Below are positions 1 to 6,064 of a stretch of 9,183 nucleotides of DNA, one piece after another. The notes beneath the pieces are model-generated. The model made no database searches, had not been told where the DNA came from, and was given only the letters and a program-made list of their open reading frames with translations. Each line of letters starts with the position of its first letter. Within the stretch, counting starts at the first letter, position 1. Source of the stretch: Promethearchaeota archaeon CR_4 (GTDB lineage: Archaea > Asgardarchaeota > Lokiarchaeia > Sigyniarchaeales > CR-4); assembly GCA_001940655.1 (NCBI GenBank), contig MBAA01000088.1, forward strand, positions 2,267 through 11,449. Direction: 5' to 3'. A program made the translations under genes and the position numbers.

Positions 1-1
1 G

Positions 2-829
2 TCATTCATCTGATACGTGAGCACGGGTAATTGTTAAGGTTCCAATGTCGATTCTTTCGGCAAGTCTCTCCTTGCGTAATTGCCGTGGAAATTTATAATC
101 TACTTGATCGGGGACAATTGTTTCCAGATTCTCTTCAACGGTCGTAATCTTTAACTTGCTCGGCATGGTATGTCCCGGATAAAATTGGATAATTTGACTG
201 CATCCCAAATACTGGGCACCTTTCACTTCCCCTAAGGTATTACACGCGATAACTGGTACCCGATTTTCCAAGGCTCGGGCACGAAGGTAAATTCTCCAAT
301 TATCCAGACCTTCCCGACGAATGAGCGTGGGCGAGATCAACAGGTCAGCGCCCTCCTTGACAGCCAAACTGGGAGTTTCAAAAAAGCTGATGTCAAAGCA
401 AATAAGGATGGCAAACGTGAGGTCTCTAAACTTGAACAAGCAAAGTTCCCGCCCAGGCGTGAAAAAATGTTTCTCCAGCGCGTACAAGTGAAGTTTTTCC
501 TGCCGCCCAACGATAGTTCCCGTGTGATCAATGACGTAACACACGATTTTTGGGTGACCGTGAACATATTCCCACAATCCCCCGCTGACGACACAAAGAG
601 AATATTTTTTCGCGCAATCCTGCAAAAATTGGAGCGACTCCTGATTAGGTTCGAATACATATTTCGCGGTGTCAGGTCCGAGAGAAAACGGTAACCAGCG
701 TTCAGGGAGAATGACAAGACTCGAACCTTGGTCTTTTGCGGTAATTAATAAGCGTTCAACGCGTTTACAACACTCTGCAACGGTGTCTTGCAGGAGCGGT
801 TGAAGGCAGCAAACTGAGAGGGAATGCAT
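2..829 (-). CDS. Carbon-nitrogen hydrolase (nitrilase superfamily)
   Basis: This 275-residue protein has the nitrilase-superfamily fold signature: Glu43 in LPERW, Lys112 in EKLHLY and Cys144 in ILICFDISF form the Glu-Lys-Cys catalytic triad. The segment around residues 181-196 (RARALENRVPVIACN) matches the conserved region after the nucleophile strand. Family members hydrolyse amides, nitriles or carbamoyl groups in the cytoplasm; the substrate cannot be told from the sequence. Length is normal for a single-domain member. The ATG start lies a few bases after a GGAAA stretch. The gene is 21 bases downstream of the HAD phosphatase gene on the same strand, so the two are probably co-transcribed. 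The stop is TGA at the very edge of the window. The superfamily call is secure; specific assignments such as omega-amidase would be guesses. Confidence 0.9.
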   Translation of the reverse strand: MHSLSVCCLQPLLQDTVAECCKRVERLLITAKDQGSSLVILPERWLPFSLGPDTAKYVFEPNQESLQFLQDCAKKYSLCVVSGGLWEYVHGHPKIVCYVIDHTGTIVGRQEKLHLYALEKHFFTPGRELCLFKFRDLTFAILICFDISFFETPSLAVKEGADLLISPTLIRREGLDNWRIYLRARALENRVPVIACNTLGEVKGAQYLGCSQIIQFYPGHTMPSKLKITTVEENLETIVPDQVDYKFPRQLRKERLAERIDIGTLTITRAHVSDE

Positions 830-850
830 AAAGAGGTTTCCATGCCTGAG

Positions 851-1582
851 TTATTTCTTTCCCTTCAAATTTTCAAGAATAGGAAAAAGTTCTGAAAGGG
901 ATCGTATCTCGAATTCGGGTTGCGAATCTCTAACCTGATCTTTATCAACATCATATTTAGTTTCCCTATGAATCAGAACCGTATGAATATTGATACTTCT
1001 GGCGGGGATGATGTCATTATCAATTCGGTCTCCAACCATTAAGGTCTCTTCAAGTCCTACCTTCATTTTATCGACAGCATAACTAAATAGCCGAGGGTTT
1101 GGTTTTCGGATCCCAATATCATCAGAGATGATGATATCGTCAAAATACGAGTCAATTCTCAAGCGCAGGATCTTCTCAAATTGTTTAACTGGAATTCCAT
1201 CAGTAAGGATTGCGATTTTTATTTGGGGATAGTTTTTCCGGACTTTTATTAAGAATGGAACTACATCCGGGAATGTTTTGATATTCCGGACTTTCACGCG
1301 ATGGTAGGCAATTACGGCGGCGGCTACGAGTTTCTCTTCTGGGATATTCCCTAAAGATTCTGGGTAGAGGGATTTTAAACGAGTGAGTACAATGTTAAAA
1401 TGACCTGGATGATTAGAACCATATTCAGATACCACCTCACGGAGCATAGCTAAGCCTGTCTTGAAATCAACCTTCAATCCGTACTTTATCATCTCATTTA
1501 GAGCTTCAGCCCGCGCGTAACTACCAAGCTCCGTGATATCAAAGAGGCAATCATCCAAGTCAAATAGAATCAGCTTTATCAT
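851..1582 (-). CDS. HAD-superfamily hydrolase (phosphatase-like)
   Basis: A 243-residue protein with all four HAD motifs: motif I FDLDDCL (Asp8 nucleophile, Asp10 acid/base), motif II LTDG (Thr127), motif III Lys160 in RKPNP, and motif IV GDRIDNDI (Asp185, Asp190). The alpha-helical cap lies between motifs I and II, about residues 15-105. The motif I position usually occupied by Thr or Val is Cys12, a mild departure. HAD enzymes of this shape are usually small-molecule phosphatases; the substrate is unknown. It resembles the archaeal CTE7-like HAD group. A role as phosphoserine phosphatase is conceivable because serA is in the window, but the two are not adjacent and nothing else supports this. 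A GGAG lies 11 bases before the ATG. It is the first gene of a likely two-gene minus-strand transcript with the nitrilase homologue. Confidence 0.88.
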   Translation of the reverse strand: MIKLILFDLDDCLFDITELGSYARAEALNEMIKYGLKVDFKTGLAMLREVVSEYGSNHPGHFNIVLTRLKSLYPESLGNIPEEKLVAAAVIAYHRVKVRNIKTFPDVVPFLIKVRKNYPQIKIAILTDGIPVKQFEKILRLRIDSYFDDIIISDDIGIRKPNPRLFSYAVDKMKVGLEETLMVGDRIDNDIIPARSINIHTVLIHRETKYDVDKDQVRDSQPEFEIRSLSELFPILENLKGKK

Positions 1583-1747
1583 AGCTGAATTAACTCCAAT
1601 GGAGGCAATTAGATTTTAAGATCTACACCAAATATTAAAATCAAAGGACTGAAATAATTTTGTTGTTAATGACTCCTATTGTTCTTAAATAATTGAGTCA
1701 ATATTAAAGAATCAAAAGGATCGATCTGAAGCTCAGTGTGATATAAA
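1583..1747. promoter_or_regulatory. Divergent promoter region with repeated AT-rich motif
   Basis: This 165-bp AT-rich gap separates the minus-strand HAD gene from the plus-strand longin-like gene and must hold both promoters. A motif beginning AATATTAAA and continuing with ATCAAA and GGA occurs twice in the same orientation, at 1631-1648 and 1700-1720 (the second copy has extra bases between the blocks). The copy at 1700 is placed like an archaeal TATA box for the plus-strand gene and would give a leader of about 20 bases. TGACTC at 1670-1675 and GAGTCA at 1695-1700 form a short inverted repeat. No Shine-Dalgarno sequence precedes the ATG at 1748. Promoter assignment is inference. Confidence 0.35.
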
Positions 1748-2989
1748 ATGCAAACAATCGCACTCTCATTTTTTCACAGAAAGATCGGTCCTATCGTCGT
1801 GTACAATTACCCGGAAACCCTCGATGAAGTAAACAAGCTTCGTATCGCAGATATTATGGATCAAGCATATGAAGAGGGTTTTTTCACTCATTCATTTGGC
1901 GATCTGACGTCAATGAATTATTATTTTGAAATCTTCTCAAGTTGGGCACGTGGTAATAAGGAAATGGTAATGGTCTCTGTTGTATTAAACAACGAAGTCC
2001 CTTCCGACTTGGAGCATCTCCTTTTATCTTGGACCATTGACTTTGCAACGAAATTAAGGAATAATATGGAAATCTTCAAGGGTTTTTACCTGAGTGACGA
2101 GGAGAACTTTTCCGCGGAAGATAGAGTAAAAATCCGGGAAATGAATAATCAGCTAATCCTCTGGGTGAAGGAATTATACTGGGTTACTCTTGAAGAAACG
2201 CGAGAAAAATCTCAGGAAGAAAAGATGGCGACACTCCTAAAAGAACGGGACGTGTTCTTTTCTATCCAGAAATTGGCTAAGAGACCAATCCTCTACAACC
2301 AACTTAAAGAATGGTACAATTCCGAATTCCCAGGCCTTGATTTTCCAAAATTTTTAGAAAAAGTTGAAAAGGAAAAATTTGTAGTCGTGAACGAGATCGG
2401 ACAAGATACGTACGTACTTCTCGTGAAACAACCGAATATCATCCGAGTTCCTCCCGACTGTGTCATTGCTTTGTATGAAGATAAACCTGAGTATGAAGAT
2501 TTCTTGAATAATTACATTGTAGAAATCCAGAAATTTTTTGATGCTTACGTTCAAACTACCGAGGATTCCTTAAAACTCTTAGATATAATTGCCAACCCCA
2601 AGATGTACAATGTCTTGATGCAGTTGCGCACGGGTCCCATCCAGTTGGAAAAGATCTCCGAGGTTTTAATAGAAAGTTCTTTGAAGACCATTGTTGATAC
2701 CCTTAAAATAATGGAAGAATGCCAGCTGATTGAAGAAATCACCTTTGATGACGAAAAATATCTCATTCTGTTGAGCGATGTTCAATTCAAAACGGCATTT
2801 CCCGATTATCTCGCAAAATCGATACAAGAGAAAAAAGAATCTCTTATCAAGCAAGATGTTTCTAAAGAAAAACCACATTCGCAGAAAAAAACGAGCGCCA
2901 CCAACGCGAATAAAGAATATGGAAAAGAAAGAAAGGTAAAATCCAAGAAAGATGGGATCGATGAGGACACGGATGGATCCCAGAATTAA
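1748..2989 (+). CDS. Longin-like domain protein with winged-helix regions
   Basis: A 413-residue protein I recognise by architecture only. Residues 1-115 look like a longin/roadblock-type alpha-beta domain: a first strand IALSFFHRKIGPIVVYNYP, then a helix and a strand pair ending in EMVMVSVVLNN, then a long helix. This GP-hydrophobic-Y opening is typical of longin-like domains seen in Asgard proteins. Residues 168-228 and about 272-345 each read as a winged-helix unit (helix, helix, helix, then a beta wing such as DTYVLLVKQ and EKYLILLSD). Residues 360-413 are a highly charged, lysine-rich and probably disordered tail. There is no signal peptide or membrane segment. It may be a regulator or a platform protein in small-GTPase signalling; neither is shown. 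It heads a plus-strand group with the genes at 3038 and 3520. Confidence 0.75.
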   Translation: MQTIALSFFHRKIGPIVVYNYPETLDEVNKLRIADIMDQAYEEGFFTHSFGDLTSMNYYFEIFSSWARGNKEMVMVSVVLNNEVPSDLEHLLLSWTIDFATKLRNNMEIFKGFYLSDEENFSAEDRVKIREMNNQLILWVKELYWVTLEETREKSQEEKMATLLKERDVFFSIQKLAKRPILYNQLKEWYNSEFPGLDFPKFLEKVEKEKFVVVNEIGQDTYVLLVKQPNIIRVPPDCVIALYEDKPEYEDFLNNYIVEIQKFFDAYVQTTEDSLKLLDIIANPKMYNVLMQLRTGPIQLEKISEVLIESSLKTIVDTLKIMEECQLIEEITFDDEKYLILLSDVQFKTAFPDYLAKSIQEKKESLIKQDVSKEKPHSQKKTSATNANKEYGKERKVKSKKDGIDEDTDGSQN

Positions 2990-3037
2990 GAATTTATTTG
3001 AATCAATAAAAAATATCAGCACCAGTAGGGAAAATCA

Positions 3038-3472
3038 ATGAGTGAAAAACCAACGAATCTAAGTGAAGGACTTCTTGTTTCCCGCAAAGGTTTGACGAAC
3101 CTTCGCATTCCTGATAAGGTAGTTGGAGAGATGCAATCTTCCAAGAATTTTTTGGTCATATTTGCGCCTCGCCCAAATATAATTAAAGTGAATATCTTTC
3201 CGAGCGATAGCGAAGAGATCGTCAAGATTCTCATAAAGCTCCAAGAATTTTCGGCGACTACGGTAAAAAAAATAGCCTCGATCATTAGCGATCTCAATTT
3301 ACCGAACCTGTATACCAGCGGGATGTGTATCAAGGAAAACGAATGCATTTATGAAGCGTATATCGAGAGAGATAAATTGAAAGTGGATCTGACCTCTATT
3401 CCAAAGGAATTCGAAATGATTGAAAACGTCAAGTCCGTGGAAGTATTTTCACTGAAACTCGAAGGTCGCTGA
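3038..3472 (+). CDS. Small ACT-like domain protein, possibly frameshifted at C-terminus
   Basis: A 144-residue protein of unknown function. Residues 37-110 show a strand-helix-strand-strand-helix-strand order: NFLVIFAP, then IIKVNIFP, a helix VVKK-type segment, TSGMCIKENECIYEAYI. This is compatible with an ACT-like or related ferredoxin-like fold; the assignment is by eye. It is a clear paralogue of the product of 8294-8740: the NF pair, the VK/IP strand and the TSG motif (residues 93-95 in both) align with almost no gaps. Translation stops at TGA 3470-3472, but the +1 frame continues open to 3527 with an acidic, glutamate-rich reading, so the true C-terminus may be longer. The gene follows the longin-like gene by 48 bases, with AGGGAAAA before the ATG. 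Confidence 0.72.
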   Translation: MSEKPTNLSEGLLVSRKGLTNLRIPDKVVGEMQSSKNFLVIFAPRPNIIKVNIFPSDSEEIVKILIKLQEFSATTVKKIASIISDLNLPNLYTSGMCIKENECIYEAYIERDKLKVDLTSIPKEFEMIENVKSVEVFSLKLEGR

Positions 3473-3527
3473 AGAAAAACAGGTTGCATTAGAGGAAGAA
3501 CCAGAAGAAGAGAAAGTGAATGAATAA
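3456..3527 (+). other. Open +1-frame continuation of the 3038 gene
   Basis: In the +1 frame relative to the upstream gene, codons from 3456 to the TAA at 3525-3527 are open and read as an acidic tail (from 3468: AEEKQVALEEEPEEEKVNE). The bias and the way it ends overlapping the next gene's ATG at 3520 by eight bases look like the genuine end of the preceding gene. Removing one base, for example one G of the GG at 3464-3465, joins the frames. A +1 slip at CGC-TGA (3467-3472) would do the same. It could equally be a sequence error. Confidence 0.5.
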
Positions 3528-3801
3528 TCAACCGAAAACCGCAGATGCCGATGATCATATCCTTACGCCTGAAGATGCTAACGCTTTAAAAATGGTTCTG
3601 GGCGAATATGGCATTCTCATTTTAGTTGCTATCAAACATGGTGCCAAAACCCGTCAACACATTCCCCTCGTCAGTGGGGTTCCAATGGCATGCGTCACTG
3701 GCCGCATCCCTGTTATTATCAACCTTCATTTGGCCTGTGAAACGGAAGAACTCACACTTACAGAGCGGGGTTTGAAATTCCTCGAAATTTCAGGATACTG
3801 A
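3520..3801 (+). CDS. Small winged-helix protein
   Basis: A 93-residue protein with a probable winged-helix fold. Residues 1-18 are polar and likely flexible. Residues 20-40 form a helix (ALKMVLGEYGILILVAIKHG), followed by TRQHIPLVSGVP as a second helix region. A third helix covers about residues 58-70, and ELTLTERGLKFLEI is a wing strand plus C-terminal helix; the LTERG motif is very common at the end of small archaeal winged helices. It may bind DNA or serve as a protein adaptor; the target is unknown. Its ATG overlaps the end of the +1-frame tail of the upstream gene, which suggests translational coupling with it. The stop is TGA. No sensor domain is present. Confidence 0.7.
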   Translation: MNNQPKTADADDHILTPEDANALKMVLGEYGILILVAIKHGAKTRQHIPLVSGVPMACVTGRIPVIINLHLACETEELTLTERGLKFLEISGY

Positions 3802-3907
3802 AATCAAACGAATTCACTGGATTTAGAAAGATTCATTTGAACTTTTAAATTTAAATTACTTTAACACACAAAGTTTTATTCCAAAAAGAAGATAAAAACT
3901 TGAAATT

Positions 3908-3976
3908 CCGCAATGATGACCCCGTCGACGACCCGAGACAATCGCGTCAATGAGGGAGTCGCCCCAAACTGAGCGG
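3908..3976 (+). ncRNA. Candidate C/D box sRNA (2'-O-methylation guide)
   Basis: Between two convergent genes lies a C box ATGATGA (3913-3919) and a D box CTGA (3969-3972). They are flanked by a perfect terminal stem, CCGC (3908-3911) pairing with GCGG (3973-3976), as expected for the kink-turn bound by L7Ae. The 49 bases between the boxes fit archaeal sizes. A weak C' box is visible near 3950-3956 (TGAGGG, 4 of 6 matches to TGATGA), and a possible D' at 3933-3936 (CCGA). The D guide, the roughly 12 bases before 3969, is GC-rich compared with the AT-rich surroundings. Internal boxes are uncertain because their spacing is longer than usual. Such RNAs guide the Nop5-fibrillarin complex to methylate rRNA or tRNA. 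Confidence 0.65.
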
Positions 3977-3992
3977 TAATTTGAATTTTCGT

Positions 3993-4010
3993 ACAAATTT
4001 ATAAAAAGAT
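3993..4010 (-). terminator. Possible U-run terminator of the 4014-4529 gene
   Basis: Immediately after the minus-strand stop at 4014, the minus strand reads ATCTTTTTATAAATTTG. A T-run just beyond a stop codon is the usual archaeal termination signal. No hairpin is needed or seen. The same bases could also act as a TATA-like element on either strand, so this is a weak call. Confidence 0.3.
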
Positions 4011-4013
4011 TAA

Positions 4014-4529
4014 TTACCCAAATTTTATTTTTCGTAATTGAGCTCGCCGTGAACACACTTTCTCATAGTAACCCGGTTCTTTTTTAGGACCAAACGATTC
4101 TAAACCTGAAGACAACAGCTGATCACGGTATTTGGATGCAAGTTCTGGAGTTAATTCACCCCTCTTTTCCAAATAATCAATGATTTCCTGAGCTTCATTT
4201 ATAGTTGAGCATCGGCGAATGAATGAAATTGCATCAGGATTTCGCAATTCCTTATCACGTTGCATCTCCCATTGAATATCGACTATTTGTTCCATCTCTT
4301 CCGTGGTTTCTGGTTCTTGAGGTTGTTCGTCTTCTAATTCTTCTACAACCTCGTGAAAAGTGAGTCGCTGGTCCTGCTTTTCGTGGATCTCTCGCGTGAG
4401 TTCCGGGAGGAGATGTTCAAGTTCCATCTTTTCGTAATCTATGGTGAGATTGTCTTCTCGCACCTTTGGTTGAATCGGTTGGAACTTCGGACGGATTCTT
4501 CTTTTCTTTTCTTCTTTCTCCGAACTCAT
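4014..4529 (-). CDS. Archaeal hypothetical protein (DUF2095-like)
   Basis: A 171-residue soluble protein. The N-terminal 90 residues are highly charged and low in complexity (KEEKKRR start, glutamate-rich EDEQPQEPETTEEME around 67-80), probably coiled or disordered. Residues 95-165 look like a conserved helical domain: NPDAISFIRRC, then EAQEIIDYLEKRGELTPE, then FGPKKEPGYY. That block recalls an uncharacterised archaeal family that I believe is DUF2095; the family name comes from memory and should be confirmed. No catalytic motif or membrane segment is visible. The gene lies 93 bases downstream of serA on the same strand but has its own TATA-like sequence, so it may be transcribed separately. 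The function is unknown. Confidence 0.75.
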   Translation of the reverse strand: MSSEKEEKKRRIRPKFQPIQPKVREDNLTIDYEKMELEHLLPELTREIHEKQDQRLTFHEVVEELEDEQPQEPETTEEMEQIVDIQWEMQRDKELRNPDAISFIRRCSTINEAQEIIDYLEKRGELTPELASKYRDQLLSSGLESFGPKKEPGYYEKVCSRRAQLRKIKFG

Positions 4530-4558
4530 AGTTCTCGAGCTCTTAGATTGAATGGAAC

Positions 4559-4569
4559 ATTTAAAGATA
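4559..4569 (-). promoter_or_regulatory. TATA-like element upstream of the 4529 start
   Basis: Read on the minus strand this is ATCTTTAAAT, with TTTAAA at 4565-4560. It lies about 33 bases before the ATG at 4529. An archaeal start site about 25 bases downstream would leave a leader of only about 8 bases, a common arrangement. No Shine-Dalgarno sequence is evident before this ATG, which fits a nearly leaderless mRNA. The call rests on sequence resemblance only. Confidence 0.35.
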
Positions 4570-4622
4570 TGGGAATTTTGAAAGGTTGAAGGGAATCAGA
4601 GCGTTGCAAGGGTAGCAAGAGA

Positions 4623-5852
4623 TTAATGCACACTTCTAACACTAATAGTACCCTTGACTTGGCGGAGCATTTCGAGGGCCATTTGGTCATAATCCGCATC
4701 AAGGTCAATCACAACGTATCCGATTGAATCGTTTGTCTGCAGGTATTGACCCGCGATATTCATCTTCCCCGCCGAGAAAACTTGGTTGATACTGGACAAC
4801 ACGCCGGGAATATTTTTATGGATGTGGAGGACGCGATGTTTACCCTCTTCAAGCGGTAGGTTAACCGGAGGGAAATTAACCGCTCCCATCGTTGATCCAT
4901 CGAGGAAATATTTTGCTAACTTGTCCGATACCTCGAAACCGATATTTTCTTGTGCTTCCAAGGTGCTTCCAGCGATGTGAGGGGTCAGGATAACGTTATC
5001 AAATTCACAGAGGGGACTTAGGAAGGGTTCTTTACTCGACTTGGGTTCAACGGGAAACACGTCGATAGCCGCTCCACGTAGCTGTCCATTGCGAAGAACC
5101 TCAACAAGAGCAGGGATATCGACAACGGAACCACGAGAAGCATTAATAATTAATGAGCTCTTCTTCATTAAGGCGAATTGCTTTGAACTGATCATATTTT
5201 TAGTTAAGGGTGTTTCTGGGACATGGAGGGTTACGATGTCGCTTGTTGATAATAGTTGGTCTAATGTCGGAACCTGTACTGCGTTTCCTAAAGGTAATTT
5301 ATTCAGAATGTCGTAGAATTGCACGCGCATGCCCAGTGATTCAGCCAACACACTTAACTGGGAACCTATATTCCCATAACCTACTATGCCTAAAGTCTTA
5401 CCTCGAATTTCATAGGACGATTCTGCGGTCTTCGACCAGATTCCGCGGTGAGCATCTGCATTTTTTTTAATAATGCCCCTCATGAGGAAGATGATTTCAG
5501 CTATCATGACCTCTGCAACGCTGCGGGTGTTTGAGAAGGGGGCATTGAAAACAGGAATTCCTCGCCACATAGCACAGTCAATATCTACTTGATTAGTTCC
5601 AATACAGAATGTTCCAACCGCCATTAAATTACGTGCGGCTTCAAAAACTCGTTCCGTGAGATGGGTTGTCGATCGAATCCCGAGAAGGTGATATTCTGGA
5701 ATGATTTTCACGAGTTCTTCTTCTGAGAGAGCGACTTTTCGAGTGTCGATATTTGTGAACCCTGTTTTATTCAAGACTTTAATAGCAGACTGGTGGATTC
5801 CTTCCAAAAGTAAAATTCGTGCGTCTTTTTTTTCGACATAATTTATTGTCAA
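4623..5852 (-). CDS. serA: D-3-phosphoglycerate dehydrogenase, bacterial (E. coli) type
   Basis: SerA oxidises 3-phosphoglycerate to 3-phosphohydroxypyruvate with NAD+, the first committed step of serine synthesis. The 409-residue protein has the NAD-binding GYGNIG at 158-163 with acidic Asp181, and catalytic Arg240, Glu269 and His292 at the same numbers as in E. coli SerA. A C-terminal ACT domain (from about 338) keeps His345, Asn347 and Asn365, matching the E. coli serine-binding residues, so feedback inhibition by serine is likely. Motifs such as CIGTNQVD, FNAPFSNTRSVAE and LCEFDNV are those of the compact bacterial enzyme, not the long archaeal form with an extra domain, which suggests horizontal transfer. 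The start is TTG; an ATG ten bases inside is out of frame only because of an eight-A run, so the true start may differ. It is divergent from the L15e gene. Confidence 0.96.
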   Translation of the reverse strand: MTINYVEKKDARILLLEGIHQSAIKVLNKTGFTNIDTRKVALSEEELVKIIPEYHLLGIRSTTHLTERVFEAARNLMAVGTFCIGTNQVDIDCAMWRGIPVFNAPFSNTRSVAEVMIAEIIFLMRGIIKKNADAHRGIWSKTAESSYEIRGKTLGIVGYGNIGSQLSVLAESLGMRVQFYDILNKLPLGNAVQVPTLDQLLSTSDIVTLHVPETPLTKNMISSKQFALMKKSSLIINASRGSVVDIPALVEVLRNGQLRGAAIDVFPVEPKSSKEPFLSPLCEFDNVILTPHIAGSTLEAQENIGFEVSDKLAKYFLDGSTMGAVNFPPVNLPLEEGKHRVLHIHKNIPGVLSSINQVFSAGKMNIAGQYLQTNDSIGYVVIDLDADYDQMALEMLRQVKGTISVRSVH

Positions 5853-6064
5853 GGTTGGATTCTCTCAAATCGTGATTATGTGCAACAATTAAAAATCATT
5901 AAAAAGATCATCGAATTTAACAAGACTACTAAATCTCAGGCATATTTTCAAAGGCGGGAGAATTTTCAAATTTAGACAAAATTCAAAAATTACGGTTCCT
6001 TGTAAATTCCTACGCAATCGAGTTTTGCAAACCTCGATAAACGGATCAACATCGTGGGAAATTT
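5853..6064. promoter_or_regulatory. Divergent serA / L15e intergenic region
   Basis: These 212 bp are AT-rich and must carry promoters for serA (minus) and the L15e transcript (plus). Apart from the palindrome at 6017-6038 and a GTGGGA Shine-Dalgarno-like sequence at 6054-6059, five bases before the L15e ATG, I see no convincing conserved element. No TATA box stands out clearly from the general AT-richness, and no RNA gene or open reading frame of interest is visible. Confidence 0.4.
6017..6038. promoter_or_regulatory. 22-bp near-perfect palindrome, candidate operator or leader hairpin
   Basis: Arms ATCGAG (6017-6022) and CTCGAT (6033-6038) flank a perfect core palindrome TTTGCAAA (6024-6031); only the 6023/6032 pair (T and C) mismatches, so 10 of 11 pairs match. 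It sits 26 bases before the L15e ATG and between divergent genes. As DNA it would suit a dimeric regulator acting on serA, the L15e operon or both. As RNA it could form a leader hairpin for ribosomal-protein feedback. Which of these applies is not decidable here. Confidence 0.5.

Noticed and set aside
337..717. 126-codon open frame antisense-shifted within the nitrilase gene
   Set aside because: It lies wholly inside the nitrilase gene in another frame on the same strand and shows no family motifs, whereas the 2-829 frame has a complete catalytic triad.
2666..3022. 118-codon minus-strand frame opposite the longin-like gene
   Set aside because: The product is phenylalanine-rich, as expected from the complement of the lysine-rich tail of the real gene.
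3923..3930. CGTCGACG palindrome inside the candidate sRNA
   Set aside because: An eight-base palindrome in a GC-rich guide region is short, and no flanking symmetry extends it.
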